Notes: generated from the sequence alone by a model not told the origin. Counted from the first letter of the stretch, positions 18,744 to 28,834 are shown. The stretch: DNA of 33,795 nucleotides from Nitrospira sp. (GCA_016873615.1 VGWX01000022.1:1-33795), one strand, 5' to 3'. Made by a program: numbers and translations.

Positions 18744-20395
18744 TGGAAATATCTGAAGAAACAAAAGAAGTAAGGGATTTACTCCAGAGCATTATAAAAT
18801 CAAAGAAGACCCTCAGGATGTATCCTCAGAACAACCCTGTATATGTAAAGACATTAGAGGATGCCTATATAAGATTCAACAGTTTTTTTGATTATAAAGA
18901 TACCTTCACATTAAAGATAAAACAGAACAGTATTTATTATGATGCGGAACAATTGTATTACAATCCTGAAAAAGAAGATAATTTTGCCCTGTTTTTCTTT
19001 AAAGACGGGTTAAGAGAGATATCATTCAAAAAAGGTTTGACTCAGGAAGAAATCGAGGAATTTTTAAGGATTATTGCGCTTGATTTTGACAGAGAAGCTA
19101 TAGATGACGACATAGTCACTCTTTTATGGGAAAAGGACTTCCAGAACATCAAGTATATTGTTGATGAGGCGTATCTTCTGGATGTTGATGAAGAGAATTA
19201 TCAGGATACAGCTGAAGAAAAGACAAAGGAGCAGGTTACTGATGTCGATGATCTGATGAGGGCTTATGCAGATGGATTTGGTGAAGAGGACATCAGTGGC
19301 GTATCAATCGTGCCATTATCAGAAAAAGACCTCCAGCTTCTCGTGAAGGAACTGGAAAAAGACTCATCTGATAACAAAGTATACAAACTGGTTAGCATAC
19401 TCTTTGAATTAATCTATACATCAGAGGATAAAAGCGATTTAGAAGATATCTATACATTCCTTCAGGAAGCTATTCTGTTTTCGATGAAACACGGGGATAT
19501 CCATGCAATATTGGATGTCATGAAGAGAGCTCGGGAAGTTATAGACAACCCTATGTTATCTGAGAATGAGAAGCGATATATGAGAATGCTCCCTGTATAC
19601 CTTGGGACAGAAGTGATCATGTTGCTTCTTGCAGATCTTCTTGATAGCGGTGTGGAGATAGAAGAAAAAGTTCTTGAGAATCTGGTTCAATTCTTTGAAA
19701 AAAATGCAATCGAACCTATGGTAAAGTGTCTCGGGGAACTGAAGACGATCCGTGCAAGAAAAAGTATTATTGAGGCGCTTATTGTTACAGGAAAGAAGGA
19801 TATCCAGACTCTGTCAAAGGGTCTTGATGACCAGAGATGGTATGTTGTCAGGAATATTATTTACATTCTCAGGAGAATAGGGGACAGGAGAGCTACTGAA
19901 TATCTCCTGAGGACTGTAAGGCACGGAGATATAAGGGTCCGGAAAGAGGTCATTAAGGCTTTTGGTGAACTTGGCGGGAAAGAAGTAATCCATACCCTCA
20001 GGGAATGCCTTGATGACCCTGATATGCAGGTAAGGATTGCTGCTGCAAAGGCCTTTGGCAGTATCGGGACAGAGGCTCCTAAAAGAATAATACTCGATGA
20101 GATATGTGATAAAGATTTTAAGGATAAGGAATTTGATGAGAAAAGGGAATTTTATGAGGTGCTTTCAAGATGGAAGGACACAGAGGTCTTTGAATTTCTG
20201 ATAAAGACGTTCAAAACAACATCATTTTTTGGCAGGGCTAAAAACTATGAGAACAGGGCTTGTGCTGCATTCTGTCTCGGTCTTTTAGGGAACAAAGAGG
20301 CTCTCCCGGTTCTGGAAAAATATAAAGACTCAAACAATAAACTTCTGAGGGACTTTACATATGCAGCAATCAAAAAACTTGAGTACGGACAATAA
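18743..20395 (+). CDS. HEAT-repeat protein
   Basis: C-terminal tandem helices 'DQRWYVVRNIIYILRRIGDRRATEYLLRTVRHGDIRVRKEVIKAFGELGGKEVIHTLRECLDDPDMQVRIAAAKAFGSIG'. Confidence 0.85.
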   Translation: MEISEETKEVRDLLQSIIKSKKTLRMYPQNNPVYVKTLEDAYIRFNSFFDYKDTFTLKIKQNSIYYDAEQLYYNPEKEDNFALFFFKDGLREISFKKGLTQEEIEEFLRIIALDFDREAIDDDIVTLLWEKDFQNIKYIVDEAYLLDVDEENYQDTAEEKTKEQVTDVDDLMRAYADGFGEEDISGVSIVPLSEKDLQLLVKELEKDSSDNKVYKLVSILFELIYTSEDKSDLEDIYTFLQEAILFSMKHGDIHAILDVMKRAREVIDNPMLSENEKRYMRMLPVYLGTEVIMLLLADLLDSGVEIEEKVLENLVQFFEKNAIEPMVKCLGELKTIRARKSIIEALIVTGKKDIQTLSKGLDDQRWYVVRNIIYILRRIGDRRATEYLLRTVRHGDIRVRKEVIKAFGELGGKEVIHTLRECLDDPDMQVRIAAAKAFGSIGTEAPKRIILDEICDKDFKDKEFDEKREFYEVLSRWKDTEVFEFLIKTFKTTSFFGRAKNYENRACAAFCLGLLGNKEALPVLEKYKDSNNKLLRDFTYAAIKKLEYGQ

Positions 20396-21785
20396 GGAAG
20401 ACAGAGAAATCCACAGGATCGGACAGGATATAATCAATCAGCTGGCTGTTGTCCTGAGGACCGCCCAGATCCATGATCCCGGCAATATTGCCGTAACATC
20501 AGCGATAGAAAGGTTTATTTTGCTTATCAATAAACTCACCGCTTCTGAGCCGAGCGTTGCGCTCGAGCTTATAGGAGAATTTTTTTACATAGCTGATGTA
20601 AGGATACGATACTCCATGGAACATCTCCTTAATTTTGATTTTCTTGTGCGGGAATTTAAAAGGAGAGAGATCGGGAGAATTATTTTCAGGGATCCTGTCA
20701 GGGCTGATGACGTCCAGATATTTCTTAAAGCATTCACAGCATCAGGCTATTCTGATTCTCCATATGAAAAAATGCTCGATATAATGACGCAATCAGACAA
20801 CATAGATGTAGACAGGTTACAGAAAATAGCGGAAGAAGAAGTAGACGCCAGGAAGGTGATAAAAAAATCATATTTCAATGCTGTTTCATACACAAGAGGC
20901 GTGATGACCAAAATTAAACAGGGAGAAAAAGTCAATATTAAAAAGGCGAAAAGGATTGTAGAATCCTTGGTCGACCATTTGATCGAAGAAGAAAAATTCC
21001 TGATGGGGATGACTGCGATCAAGGACTATGATGAATACACATATCATCATTCAGTTAATGTCAGCATACTCTCGATAGCCCTGGGCCAGAGGCTGGGGTT
21101 GAACAGGAAGGTTCTTACGGAAATTGGACTTGTAGCCCTTTTTCATGACATCGGCAAGATAGAGATTCCCAATGAAGTCCTGAATAAAGCTACTAATTTT
21201 AACGAAGATGAATGGAAGATTATGAAAAAACATCCTGTTTGGGGTGTGAAGGCTATTTTGAAATTAAGAGGCATGGACACAAGCGCTATCCGGGCTGCTG
21301 TTGTTTCATTTGAGCATCACATGAACTATGATCTTTCGGGATACCCCAAGGTAAGACAATACAAAGAACTGGATTTTTATTCGAAGCTTGTGAGTCTTGC
21401 TGATCAGTATGATGCAATGACATCCTCAAGAGTCTATTCAAGGATTCCATTGTCTCCTGATAAAGCGCTTAGCATCATGATGGAAAGAGCCGGCATCCAG
21501 CTTGATCCTATTTTATTTAAGTTTTTCATCAATATGGTAGGCGTCTTTCCGATAGGAACACTTGTAATGCTTGATTCAAAAGAACTCGGACTTGTCTATG
21601 AAAGTGATGTCGTGTTTGCCGACAGGCCGAGGGTATTGCTGATAATCGACAATAAGGGAGAAAGGGTTAATGGGCCTGTTATAAACCTTACTGAAAAAGA
21701 TGCAGCAGGCAAATACTTCCGGACAATAGTTAAAACCCTGGATCCCAATAAATACAAAATAAACCTTGCAGAATATCTCCTTTAG
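20361..21785 (+). CDS. HD-GYP domain protein (putative c-di-GMP phosphodiesterase)
   Basis: 'YTYHHSVNVSILSIALGQRLGL', 'LVALFHDIGKIEIPNEVLNK', 'HPVWGVKAIL', 'EHHMNYDLSGYPKVRQYKELDFYSKLVSLADQYDAMTS'. Overlaps the HEAT gene by 35 nt; the start may be slightly downstream. Confidence 0.88.
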   Translation: MQQSKNLSTDNKEDREIHRIGQDIINQLAVVLRTAQIHDPGNIAVTSAIERFILLINKLTASEPSVALELIGEFFYIADVRIRYSMEHLLNFDFLVREFKRREIGRIIFRDPVRADDVQIFLKAFTASGYSDSPYEKMLDIMTQSDNIDVDRLQKIAEEEVDARKVIKKSYFNAVSYTRGVMTKIKQGEKVNIKKAKRIVESLVDHLIEEEKFLMGMTAIKDYDEYTYHHSVNVSILSIALGQRLGLNRKVLTEIGLVALFHDIGKIEIPNEVLNKATNFNEDEWKIMKKHPVWGVKAILKLRGMDTSAIRAAVVSFEHHMNYDLSGYPKVRQYKELDFYSKLVSLADQYDAMTSSRVYSRIPLSPDKALSIMMERAGIQLDPILFKFFINMVGVFPIGTLVMLDSKELGLVYESDVVFADRPRVLLIIDNKGERVNGPVINLTEKDAAGKYFRTIVKTLDPNKYKINLAEYLL

Positions 21786-21847
21786 AAAACCGCAGTTCCA
21801 TATTTCTTCTTGCGATTTTAGTGAGATTATTATTTAATATAAATAGG

Positions 21848-21872
21848 TTAGACTGTAATATTTCAAGTCTAA
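21848..21872. repeat. Short inverted repeat upstream of hpt (possible operator)
   Basis: TTAGACT (21848-21854) / AGTCTAA (21866-21872), 11-bp spacer. Confidence 0.35.
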
Positions 21873-21892
21873 AATAAACAAGGGGTGAATTA

Positions 21893-22414
21893 ATGATTAC
21901 CGGGAAACCTTTATTTAATAGCCAGGAGATACAGGCAAAGGTTAAAGAGCTTGCTGTCAGGATAACGAGAGACTATTCAGGCAAGGAACTTCTTGCGGTT
22001 GGAATTCTTAAGGGCGCATATATGTTTTTTTCTGATCTTGTAAGGGCTATTGAGGCGCCCTTGACGCTGGATTTCATAATTGCCTCAAGTTATATTAAGA
22101 CAGAAACATCCGGAGAGGTAAAGATATATTATGACATCAGGGAAAATATCCCGGATAAGCATGTGCTGCTCATTGATGACATTGTCGATACAGGCATTAC
22201 CCTGAATTATATCAGGGAGAGAGTCCTTGCAAGATGCCCCCAAAGCGTTAAAGTTTGTGCATTCCTTGACAAGAAAGACAAGAGAGAGGTTGAGATCCCT
22301 CTGGATTATGTGGGGTTTGAAATACCGAATGAATTTGTGGTTGGTTATGGCCTTGACTACGACAATAAATTCAGGAATCTCCCTTATATTTCAATTTTCA
22401 AAGAAAGGAAATAA
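21893..22414 (+). CDS. hpt: Hypoxanthine phosphoribosyltransferase
   Basis: 'GILKGAYMFFSDLVRAI', PRPP motif 'HVLLIDDIVDTGITLNYI', 'DYVGFEIPNEFVVGYGLDYDNKFRNLPYI'. Confidence 0.95.
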   Translation: MITGKPLFNSQEIQAKVKELAVRITRDYSGKELLAVGILKGAYMFFSDLVRAIEAPLTLDFIIASSYIKTETSGEVKIYYDIRENIPDKHVLLIDDIVDTGITLNYIRERVLARCPQSVKVCAFLDKKDKREVEIPLDYVGFEIPNEFVVGYGLDYDNKFRNLPYISIFKERK

Positions 22415-22424
22415 AAGGCACAAG

Positions 22425-22796
22425 ATGTTCGAACTCATGATAGAAACGCATTTTGCTTCTGCACACCAGTTAAGAGGCTATAAGGGAGAATGTGAAAGAG
22501 TCCATGGACATAACTGGAAAGTACAGGTCTATATTCTTGCAGAAAGATTGAATGAAATAGATATAGCAATAGATTTCCATGATTTGAAAAAGATGACAGA
22601 GGAAATAGTAGGGCAGCTGGACCATAGGTTATTAAATGAGATTTTCCCTTTTACCGAAAAGAATCCATCTTCTGAAAATATCGCAAAATGGATTTATGAC
22701 TCGCTCAGAAAGCGGATTGATAATGATGATATCAGTCTTTCTGCTGTTACGGTCTGGGAGTCAGAGACTGCATCTGCAACGTATTTTGAAGCATGA
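22425..22796 (+). CDS. queD: 6-carboxytetrahydropterin synthase QueD
   Basis: 'FASAHQLRGYKGECERVHGHNWKVQV', 'DFHDLKK', 'LDHRLLNE', 'VTVWESETASATYF'. Start chosen at ATG 22425; the longer ORF from 22227 overlaps hpt. Confidence 0.93.
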   Translation: MFELMIETHFASAHQLRGYKGECERVHGHNWKVQVYILAERLNEIDIAIDFHDLKKMTEEIVGQLDHRLLNEIFPFTEKNPSSENIAKWIYDSLRKRIDNDDISLSAVTVWESETASATYFEA

Positions 22797-22854
22797 GTTA
22801 TTGAAGAATATATCCAGCATATTCCTGAAGGAGAGACCAGGGTAGAATTTTATC

Positions 22855-23478
22855 ATGACGATAAACATAGCAATAGGTTGCCATAGCTATCTTTTGGGTG
22901 AAGGGATAAAAAAGCTCCTCAAAAATGAAGACGGCATAAATATTATCGGTATATTTGACGAAGGAATAGATGTAAGGGAAATATTAAAACTGAATCCTGA
23001 TATAATCATTGCTGATTATAAGATATTTCGTTCCTTTCCCGAAGACCCTTTCAGAGAAGAACAGGTGAAGATTATCCTCATCAGTGACAGGGCCTGGATT
23101 TCTGAAGTTGAGAGACAGATGCCGGAATTAATCTTAAGAGGTGTTTCCGGTATCCTGCCCCCGGAGGCGGATTCAGATATTCTGAAAAAGTCAGTCAAGG
23201 TTGTCTATGCAGGAGAACTGTGGATTGACGGCAAAATAATAAAGCATATGCTCTATAACATGAAGAATCTTGAAAAGAAAATAGATCTTACTAAAAAAGA
23301 AAAAGAGATCGCAAACCTTATCTGTAATGGATACAGGAATAAGGAAATTGCACAGAGACTTGATATCTGCGAACAAACAGTCAAATCACACTGCAATCGT
23401 ATTTACAAGAAGATCGGTGTTTCTGACAGACTGCAACTCGCCCTTTATACTCACAAGATATGGCCGGGTCATATCTGA
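22855..23478 (+). CDS. LuxR/NarL-type regulator with degenerate receiver domain
   Basis: C-terminal HTH 'LTKKEKEIANLICNGYRNKEIAQRLDICEQTVKSHCNRIYKKIGVSDRLQLALY'; N-terminal receiver-like fold without the usual acidic pair. Confidence 0.85.
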   Translation: MTINIAIGCHSYLLGEGIKKLLKNEDGINIIGIFDEGIDVREILKLNPDIIIADYKIFRSFPEDPFREEQVKIILISDRAWISEVERQMPELILRGVSGILPPEADSDILKKSVKVVYAGELWIDGKIIKHMLYNMKNLEKKIDLTKKEKEIANLICNGYRNKEIAQRLDICEQTVKSHCNRIYKKIGVSDRLQLALYTHKIWPGHI

Positions 23479-23582
23479 AGCATTAAAACCAAAGTGTATA
23501 TCTTTTTAAAACCAATAACAATAAAAATTAAACCTTTAGGGTAATTGTAAATTATTTATATCTGTAGTAGAAGTAATATAGT

Positions 23583-24011
23583 TTGCAGAAAATCATATTA
23601 AGCGGGTCTTCTTCAGGAGGCAGCTTGCTCTTAAGACTAATATGTCCGGAGTGTCAGAAAGATTCATACAGTGTTTCTGTGGAGAACTTTAAACCGTGTC
23701 CTTACTGCGGAATTCTCTTTAGCGGGAAATATGGCGCTGAAAAAAGAGATGAAGGCCGCATAAACAAAGAGATCCCTTTTATCCTTCCGTATAAAGGTCA
23801 GAATCTTGAAGCAAGCACAATAAACTTTTCAAAAAAAGGATTGAATATCAAGATATTCGGCAAACCATCCCTCCCTGTCGGACATGTAATGGAATTCAGC
23901 ATTGGAAACTCATTTGTAAAAGCACAGATTTTATGGTTTTTTAATGCTCCTGAAGTCTCTATAGCAGTGACAGGGCTAAAGATACTGGAAGGCAGTTTAA
24001 ATCCTCAATGA
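23583..24011 (+). CDS. Zn-ribbon + PilZ-like domain protein (TTG start)
   Basis: 'CPEC...CPYC' zinc ribbon; 'RDEGR' plus 'NFSKKG' resemble the PilZ RxxxR and (D/N)xSxxG motifs. Confidence 0.65.
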   Translation: MQKIILSGSSSGGSLLLRLICPECQKDSYSVSVENFKPCPYCGILFSGKYGAEKRDEGRINKEIPFILPYKGQNLEASTINFSKKGLNIKIFGKPSLPVGHVMEFSIGNSFVKAQILWFFNAPEVSIAVTGLKILEGSLNPQ

Positions 24012-24161
24012 TTTCCAGGTCTCAATATATCTGATAACGCATCTAAAGGCAATTAAGAATTGTTAGATATAATACAGGATTTCCGTATTCTGTTCCAAAA
24101 CCCGCTTCTTTTCTGTTAGAATTAACTCCCGATCATAATTTACCTGGATGAAGGAGGTAGC

Positions 24162-25316
24162 ATGGATTATTTCTTAAATGAGGATCAGGTTATGATAAAG
24201 GAGCTTGTACGGCAGATATCTGAGGAAAAGGTTGTTCCTGTCAGAGGAGAGCTTGATGAAAAAGAAGAGTTTCCCTGGGAAATCATGAAAATCCTTTCAC
24301 AATCAGATCTGTTTGGTCTTTTTATACCTGAAGAATACGGTGGAATAGGAAAGGGCTCTCTTGAATTATGTATAGCGGTCGAGGAACTCTCAAGGGCATG
24401 TCTTGGCGTTGCAACGACATACGCAGCGAACGCGCTCGGTACATATCCTATACTTTTTTTTGGTTCAGATGAACAAAAGAAAAAATATCTCCCTGATATT
24501 GCTGCCGGTAAAAGGCTTGTTGCCTTTGGACTTACAGAAGCAAATGCAGGCAGTGACGCTGCGGGCATACAGACTACTGCAAAGCCGGATGGTAATGAAT
24601 ATGTAATTAACGGCACAAAACAATGGATTACTAATGGAGGAGAGGCCGGGATTTATACAATTATTGCCATGACGGATAAGGCGAAAGGACCGAGAGGCGC
24701 ATCGGCTTTCATCATTGAAAAAGATACCCCTGGTTTTCAATTCGGGAAAAAAGAAAAAAAGATGGGCATCAGAACATCATCAACAAGGGAACTAATATTT
24801 GATAACTGCAGGATACCCAGGGAGAATATTGTAGGCAAGGAAGGTATCGGGTTTATTGTTGCCATGAAGACCCTTGATAATGCAAGAGCCGGTGTTGGCG
24901 CGCAGGGCGTCGGCATTGCTCAGGGGGCATTTGAAGAAGCGCTGAAGTTTGCACGCCAGCGGGTTCAGTTCGGACATCCCATCATAAGTTTTCAGGCTGT
25001 TCAGCATATGCTTGCAGACATGGCTACGGAAATAGAGGCTGCACGCGCACTGGTATACGCTGTTGCAAGATATATGGACAGTGGAGCGCGTGAGGTATCA
25101 AAGGTATCGGCAATGGCAAAGGTCTTTGCTACAGATATGGCTATGCGTGTTACTACAAATGCAGTGCAGGTTATGGGTGGATCAGGGTATATGAGAGAAT
25201 ATCCTGTCGAAAAAATGATGCGTGACGCAAAGATTCTCCAGATTTATGAAGGCACAAATCAGATCCAGCGTAATGTTATCGGGCAGGCATTAATCAGGGA
25301 AGCAGCCAAGAAATAA
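24162..25316 (+). CDS. Acyl-CoA dehydrogenase
   Basis: 'FGLTEANAGSDAAGIQTTA', 'INGTKQWITNGGEAGIY', 'FDNCRIPRENIVGKEGIGF', 'RQRVQFGHPIISFQAVQHMLADM', 'QIYEGTNQIQRNVIGQAL'. Confidence 0.96.
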   Translation: MDYFLNEDQVMIKELVRQISEEKVVPVRGELDEKEEFPWEIMKILSQSDLFGLFIPEEYGGIGKGSLELCIAVEELSRACLGVATTYAANALGTYPILFFGSDEQKKKYLPDIAAGKRLVAFGLTEANAGSDAAGIQTTAKPDGNEYVINGTKQWITNGGEAGIYTIIAMTDKAKGPRGASAFIIEKDTPGFQFGKKEKKMGIRTSSTRELIFDNCRIPRENIVGKEGIGFIVAMKTLDNARAGVGAQGVGIAQGAFEEALKFARQRVQFGHPIISFQAVQHMLADMATEIEAARALVYAVARYMDSGAREVSKVSAMAKVFATDMAMRVTTNAVQVMGGSGYMREYPVEKMMRDAKILQIYEGTNQIQRNVIGQALIREAAKK

Positions 25317-25324
25317 ATTGAATG

Positions 25325-25361
25325 TAAGGTGCAGCCTTGATGAAAACAAGGCTGCACCTTA
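25325..25361. terminator. Hairpin between convergent genes (possible bidirectional terminator)
   Basis: TAAGGTGCAGCCTTG-ATGAAAA-CAAGGCTGCACCTTA, perfect 15-bp stem. Confidence 0.75.
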
Positions 25362-25381
25362 AAATGCAGTAAATGAAAGAG

Positions 25382-26269
25382 TTACTTCTTTCCCCCCATC
25401 AATAATTCCGGATGAAGTTCAATATTTGCCTCTTTCATCGCTTTCTCTAAAAACTCTGTAACCTTTGTTTTAGTGCGTTCCTGAAGCAGCTTCTGCCTAA
25501 TTTTTTCTTTTGCAGTATCAAAGGGCTCCATTCCAGGCTCTTTCTTTTCTTCAACCTTGATAATATGATATCCGAATTGCGTTTCTACGATTTCACTTAC
25601 TTCTCCGGGTTTTAAAGAAAAAGCTGCATCTTCAAAAGGCGTTACCATCCTTCCTTTTGGGAAAAATCCTAATTCGCCTCCCTTGGGTTTAGAGCCTGTA
25701 TCATCTGATACATCGGATGCGAGTTTTGCAAAATCTTCACCGGCTTTTATCTTTTTGAGAATTTCCCCGGCTTTTTCTTTGGCTTTTTTCTTATCGTTAT
25801 CAGAAGCAGAGGGATCGGTTTTGATGAGTATATGCCGCGACCTTACCATCTCAGGCGTTTTGAATTCATCTTTATGACTTTCGTAATAAGCCTTTATATC
25901 TTCTTCTGAAACCTCCACTTTGTTCGTGACTTCTTTTTTCAGGTACTCAATTGCGATATAATTGTCCTTGAGCAGTTCCAGTTGCTCTTTTAATTCAGGA
26001 TTTTTATCAAAACCTTTCTTTTTTGCAAGTTTAGATATTACGATTCCCTGAACATACTGTTGGAGCAGATTCTCTTTCAACTGGGGATTTTTTTCTATAA
26101 GTTTCTGTTTTTCACTGTCAAGATATCCGAGCATTTTGTTGAATTCCGAGATTGTTATTTTCCTGTCTCCAATTTTAGCCACAACGTCATCATCCTTAGC
26201 TGATACATTGCCATGAATGAATACCATTGCCAACAACAAACTTACAACGATTCCAAAATATTTGCGCAT
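25382..26269 (-). CDS. Parvulin-type peptidylprolyl isomerase (PpiC/SurA-like), exported
   Basis: Signal peptide MRKYFGIVVSLLLAMVFIHGNVSA; 'RSRHILIKTDPSASDNDKKKAKEKAGEILKKIKAGEDFAKLASDVSDDTGSKPKGGELGFFPKGRMVTPFEDAAFSLKPGEVSEIVETQFGYHIIKVEEKK'. Confidence 0.95.
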   Translation of the reverse strand: MRKYFGIVVSLLLAMVFIHGNVSAKDDDVVAKIGDRKITISEFNKMLGYLDSEKQKLIEKNPQLKENLLQQYVQGIVISKLAKKKGFDKNPELKEQLELLKDNYIAIEYLKKEVTNKVEVSEEDIKAYYESHKDEFKTPEMVRSRHILIKTDPSASDNDKKKAKEKAGEILKKIKAGEDFAKLASDVSDDTGSKPKGGELGFFPKGRMVTPFEDAAFSLKPGEVSEIVETQFGYHIIKVEEKKEPGMEPFDTAKEKIRQKLLQERTKTKVTEFLEKAMKEANIELHPELLMGGKK

Positions 26270-26556
26270 AGATAACGCTCCTCCATATATTGAATTTTAT
26301 TGAACGAAAGCATACAGAAAAAATATATAAACACAAAATCAACGAAATGTCAAACTACTCATGATTTCTAAATAATTCTTTCAAGTGTTTATAGACAAAT
26401 ACCCTTTCAATGAAATTCTCAATAAGCTCTGGTTTATTTTGAGTATTTTAATTTTACAGTCTTTGCCCTTAAGTTATAATCAGAAAATGCATCTGATAAA
26501 AAGAATGTGATAAAATTTATCAATAACAAGTATCCGTCGCAAATGATTTTATTGGC

Positions 26557-26982
26557 ATGATCATTAAGGAATCTATAATTATTAATGCAGCTATGAGTAA
26601 AGTATGGGATACATTTACTGATCTGACGTGCTGGATTAACTGGAACAGTGTTATGAAAAACGTCAGCTCAGAGGAAAAATGCCTTACAAACGGTAAAAAC
26701 CTTAAATGTTGTTTCAGGCCTTTTATCTTTCCGATTCAAATGAGGATCAAGGTTGAAGAAATAATACCCTATGAACGTATAGTATGGTCTGCAAGGAAAA
26801 AAGGATTATTCGCATTTCACGAATTCTTCTTTCAAAAGAATGAAAGAGGCGTCCTGGTCACAAGCAAGGAGACCTTTTCAGGCTTTCTCGCCGGAGCATC
26901 CGGTTTGTTGCTGCCTGAAAAGAGGATGAGATCACTGACAAGGACTTTTCTGAAGGATATTAAAAAAGCTGCAGAGAGTTAA
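26557..26982 (+). CDS. SRPBCC (START-like) family protein
   Basis: 'IIINAAMSKVWDTFTDLTCWINWNSVMKNV...MRIKVEEIIPYERIVWSA' pattern of polyketide cyclase-like SRPBCC proteins. Confidence 0.75.
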   Translation: MIIKESIIINAAMSKVWDTFTDLTCWINWNSVMKNVSSEEKCLTNGKNLKCCFRPFIFPIQMRIKVEEIIPYERIVWSARKKGLFAFHEFFFQKNERGVLVTSKETFSGFLAGASGLLLPEKRMRSLTRTFLKDIKKAAES

Positions 26983-27001
26983 ATGAAGAAAGATTAGAGG
27001 T

Positions 27002-28834
27002 TTATATTATTTCCTTTGCCTTTTTTATGATCGCATTTGCCGATATCTCTTCATAATCAAGGAGTTCTCCCGGTTTCCCGCTTTTTGGCATTTTTCTTAC
27101 TGATAATGAATAAACAGGCGCTGCTACAGCGCCAAGCGCAGTCTTTACAGCTTCTCCAATACCTCCCTCTGTAAAATGATCTTCAACGGTAATAATTGCT
27201 TTAGAGGCCTGAGCAGCTTCATGTATTGTTGCCTGATCAAGAGGCTTAATGCTGTAAAGGTCAATGACACGAACGAAGATGCCTTCTTTCAGGAGTTCGC
27301 TGTAAGCATTCAGCGCTTCATGAAGTGTTATCCCGGCAGCAATAATTGTTATATGATCATTATCGCTTTTCCTCAATACTTTGCAGCCTCCAATACGGAA
27401 ATTCTCGTTGTTTTTATACAGGATTGGAGTGTCTTTTCTTGTAGTGCGCAGGTAAACAATTCCAGGATGTTTTGCGGCTTCTTCGACAAGTTTTTCTGTG
27501 GATACAGCGTCTGAAGGATAAAGGACTACGCTATTCAGCACAGACCTGAACATGGCAATATCCTCAAGCCCCATCTGGGACGGGCCATCCTCGCCGATGG
27601 ATACGCCTGCATGAGAACCCGAAAATTTTATATTGGGATCTGAATACTGGCACATCCTGATCTGATCGAATGCGCGGGTAAAAAATGCTGCAAAGGTTGA
27701 AATAAAAGGCATTTTACCGCGACGGGATAGGCCTAATGCTGTCCCTACCATATTCTGTTCTGCTATGAACATCTCGAAGAACCTCTCAGGGTATGCTTCT
27801 TTGAATATCCCGGCAAAGGTCGAATTACTCACCTCAGCGTCCAGGACCACCATGTCCGGGAATTGGGGAAAAATACGGACGAGAGCCTTGCCATATGCCT
27901 TACGTGTGGCAACATGTTTGTCATCCGGATAGTATATGCTTTGTGGTTTTTGGGGCAGCTTTGTTTCCGGTCTGAGATTCTCCGGTTTGCTAATTTCACC
28001 CCTAACTGAAATATCCACCGTACCAAGTTCCCTTAATGCCAGATTCAATTCGTCTCTATTGAGAGTTTTTCCATGCCATCCATCATGATCCTCAAGGAAA
28101 GAGACCCCTTTGCCTTTCTTGGTACCGGCAATAATCATAACAGGTTTATTTTTAGACCTTAGAGTCTTTTTAAAGGCGATCAGGATTTCCTGAAAAGAAT
28201 GGCCATCAATTACGATTGTTTTCCATCCGAATGAAGAAATCCTCTTTTGGTAAGCCTTCAGATCGTGGCCGTACATTGTTTCTCCGCGCTGTCCAAGACG
28301 GTTTACGTCGATAATCCCGACAAGATTATCTAATTTGTAATAGGCTGCAATCTGCATTGCTTCCCACTGTGAACCCTCAGACATCTCGCTATCGCCGAGC
28401 AGCACATAAGTTCTGTAGGGAAGCTTATCGATAAATTTCGCGTTCAGGGCCATTCCGACTCCAATCGAAAGTCCCTGACCCAATGAACCTGTTGCTGCTT
28501 CAGTGTATCTGAAATTTGCGGTAGGGTGACCTTCAAGGGGACTGCTGAATTTCCTCATGGTCATCAGTTCTTTTTCCGTCAATTTTCCAGCAACACACCA
28601 CAGAGCATAAAAAAGAGGAGAGGCATGGCCTTTGGAAAATATTAACCTGTCGTTATTAGGATGTTCCGGCTTATCTGCATCGAATCTGAAAATACCGCTG
28701 AAAAAAAGAACCGTCATTAAATCAGTTGCAGACAGAGAAGATGTCGGATGTCCTGACCCGGCCTCAGTTGTTGAAGCAAGTATATGGTAACGGATTAATT
28801 TTGCTGTTTTTTCGAATTTCTTGATATCTGCCAT
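27002..28834 (-). CDS. tkt: Transketolase (single polypeptide)
   Basis: 'ASTTEAGSGHPTSSLSATDLMTVLFF', 'GSLGQGLSIGVGMALNAKF', TPP motif 'LLGDSEMSEGSQWEAMQIAAYYKLDNLVGIIDVNRLGQ', C-terminal 'FIAEQNMVGTALGLSRRGKMPFISTFAAFFTRAFDQIR'. Confidence 0.94.
   Translation of the reverse strand: MADIKKFEKTAKLIRYHILASTTEAGSGHPTSSLSATDLMTVLFFSGIFRFDADKPEHPNNDRLIFSKGHASPLFYALWCVAGKLTEKELMTMRKFSSPLEGHPTANFRYTEAATGSLGQGLSIGVGMALNAKFIDKLPYRTYVLLGDSEMSEGSQWEAMQIAAYYKLDNLVGIIDVNRLGQRGETMYGHDLKAYQKRISSFGWKTIVIDGHSFQEILIAFKKTLRSKNKPVMIIAGTKKGKGVSFLEDHDGWHGKTLNRDELNLALRELGTVDISVRGEISKPENLRPETKLPQKPQSIYYPDDKHVATRKAYGKALVRIFPQFPDMVVLDAEVSNSTFAGIFKEAYPERFFEMFIAEQNMVGTALGLSRRGKMPFISTFAAFFTRAFDQIRMCQYSDPNIKFSGSHAGVSIGEDGPSQMGLEDIAMFRSVLNSVVLYPSDAVSTEKLVEEAAKHPGIVYLRTTRKDTPILYKNNENFRIGGCKVLRKSDNDHITIIAAGITLHEALNAYSELLKEGIFVRVIDLYSIKPLDQATIHEAAQASKAIITVEDHFTEGGIGEAVKTALGAVAAPVYSLSVRKMPKSGKPGELLDYEEISANAIIKKAKEII

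Noticed and set aside
22227-22424. N-terminal extension of the queD ORF
   Set aside because: Overlaps hpt in another frame; QueD homology begins at MFELMIETHFASAH (22425).
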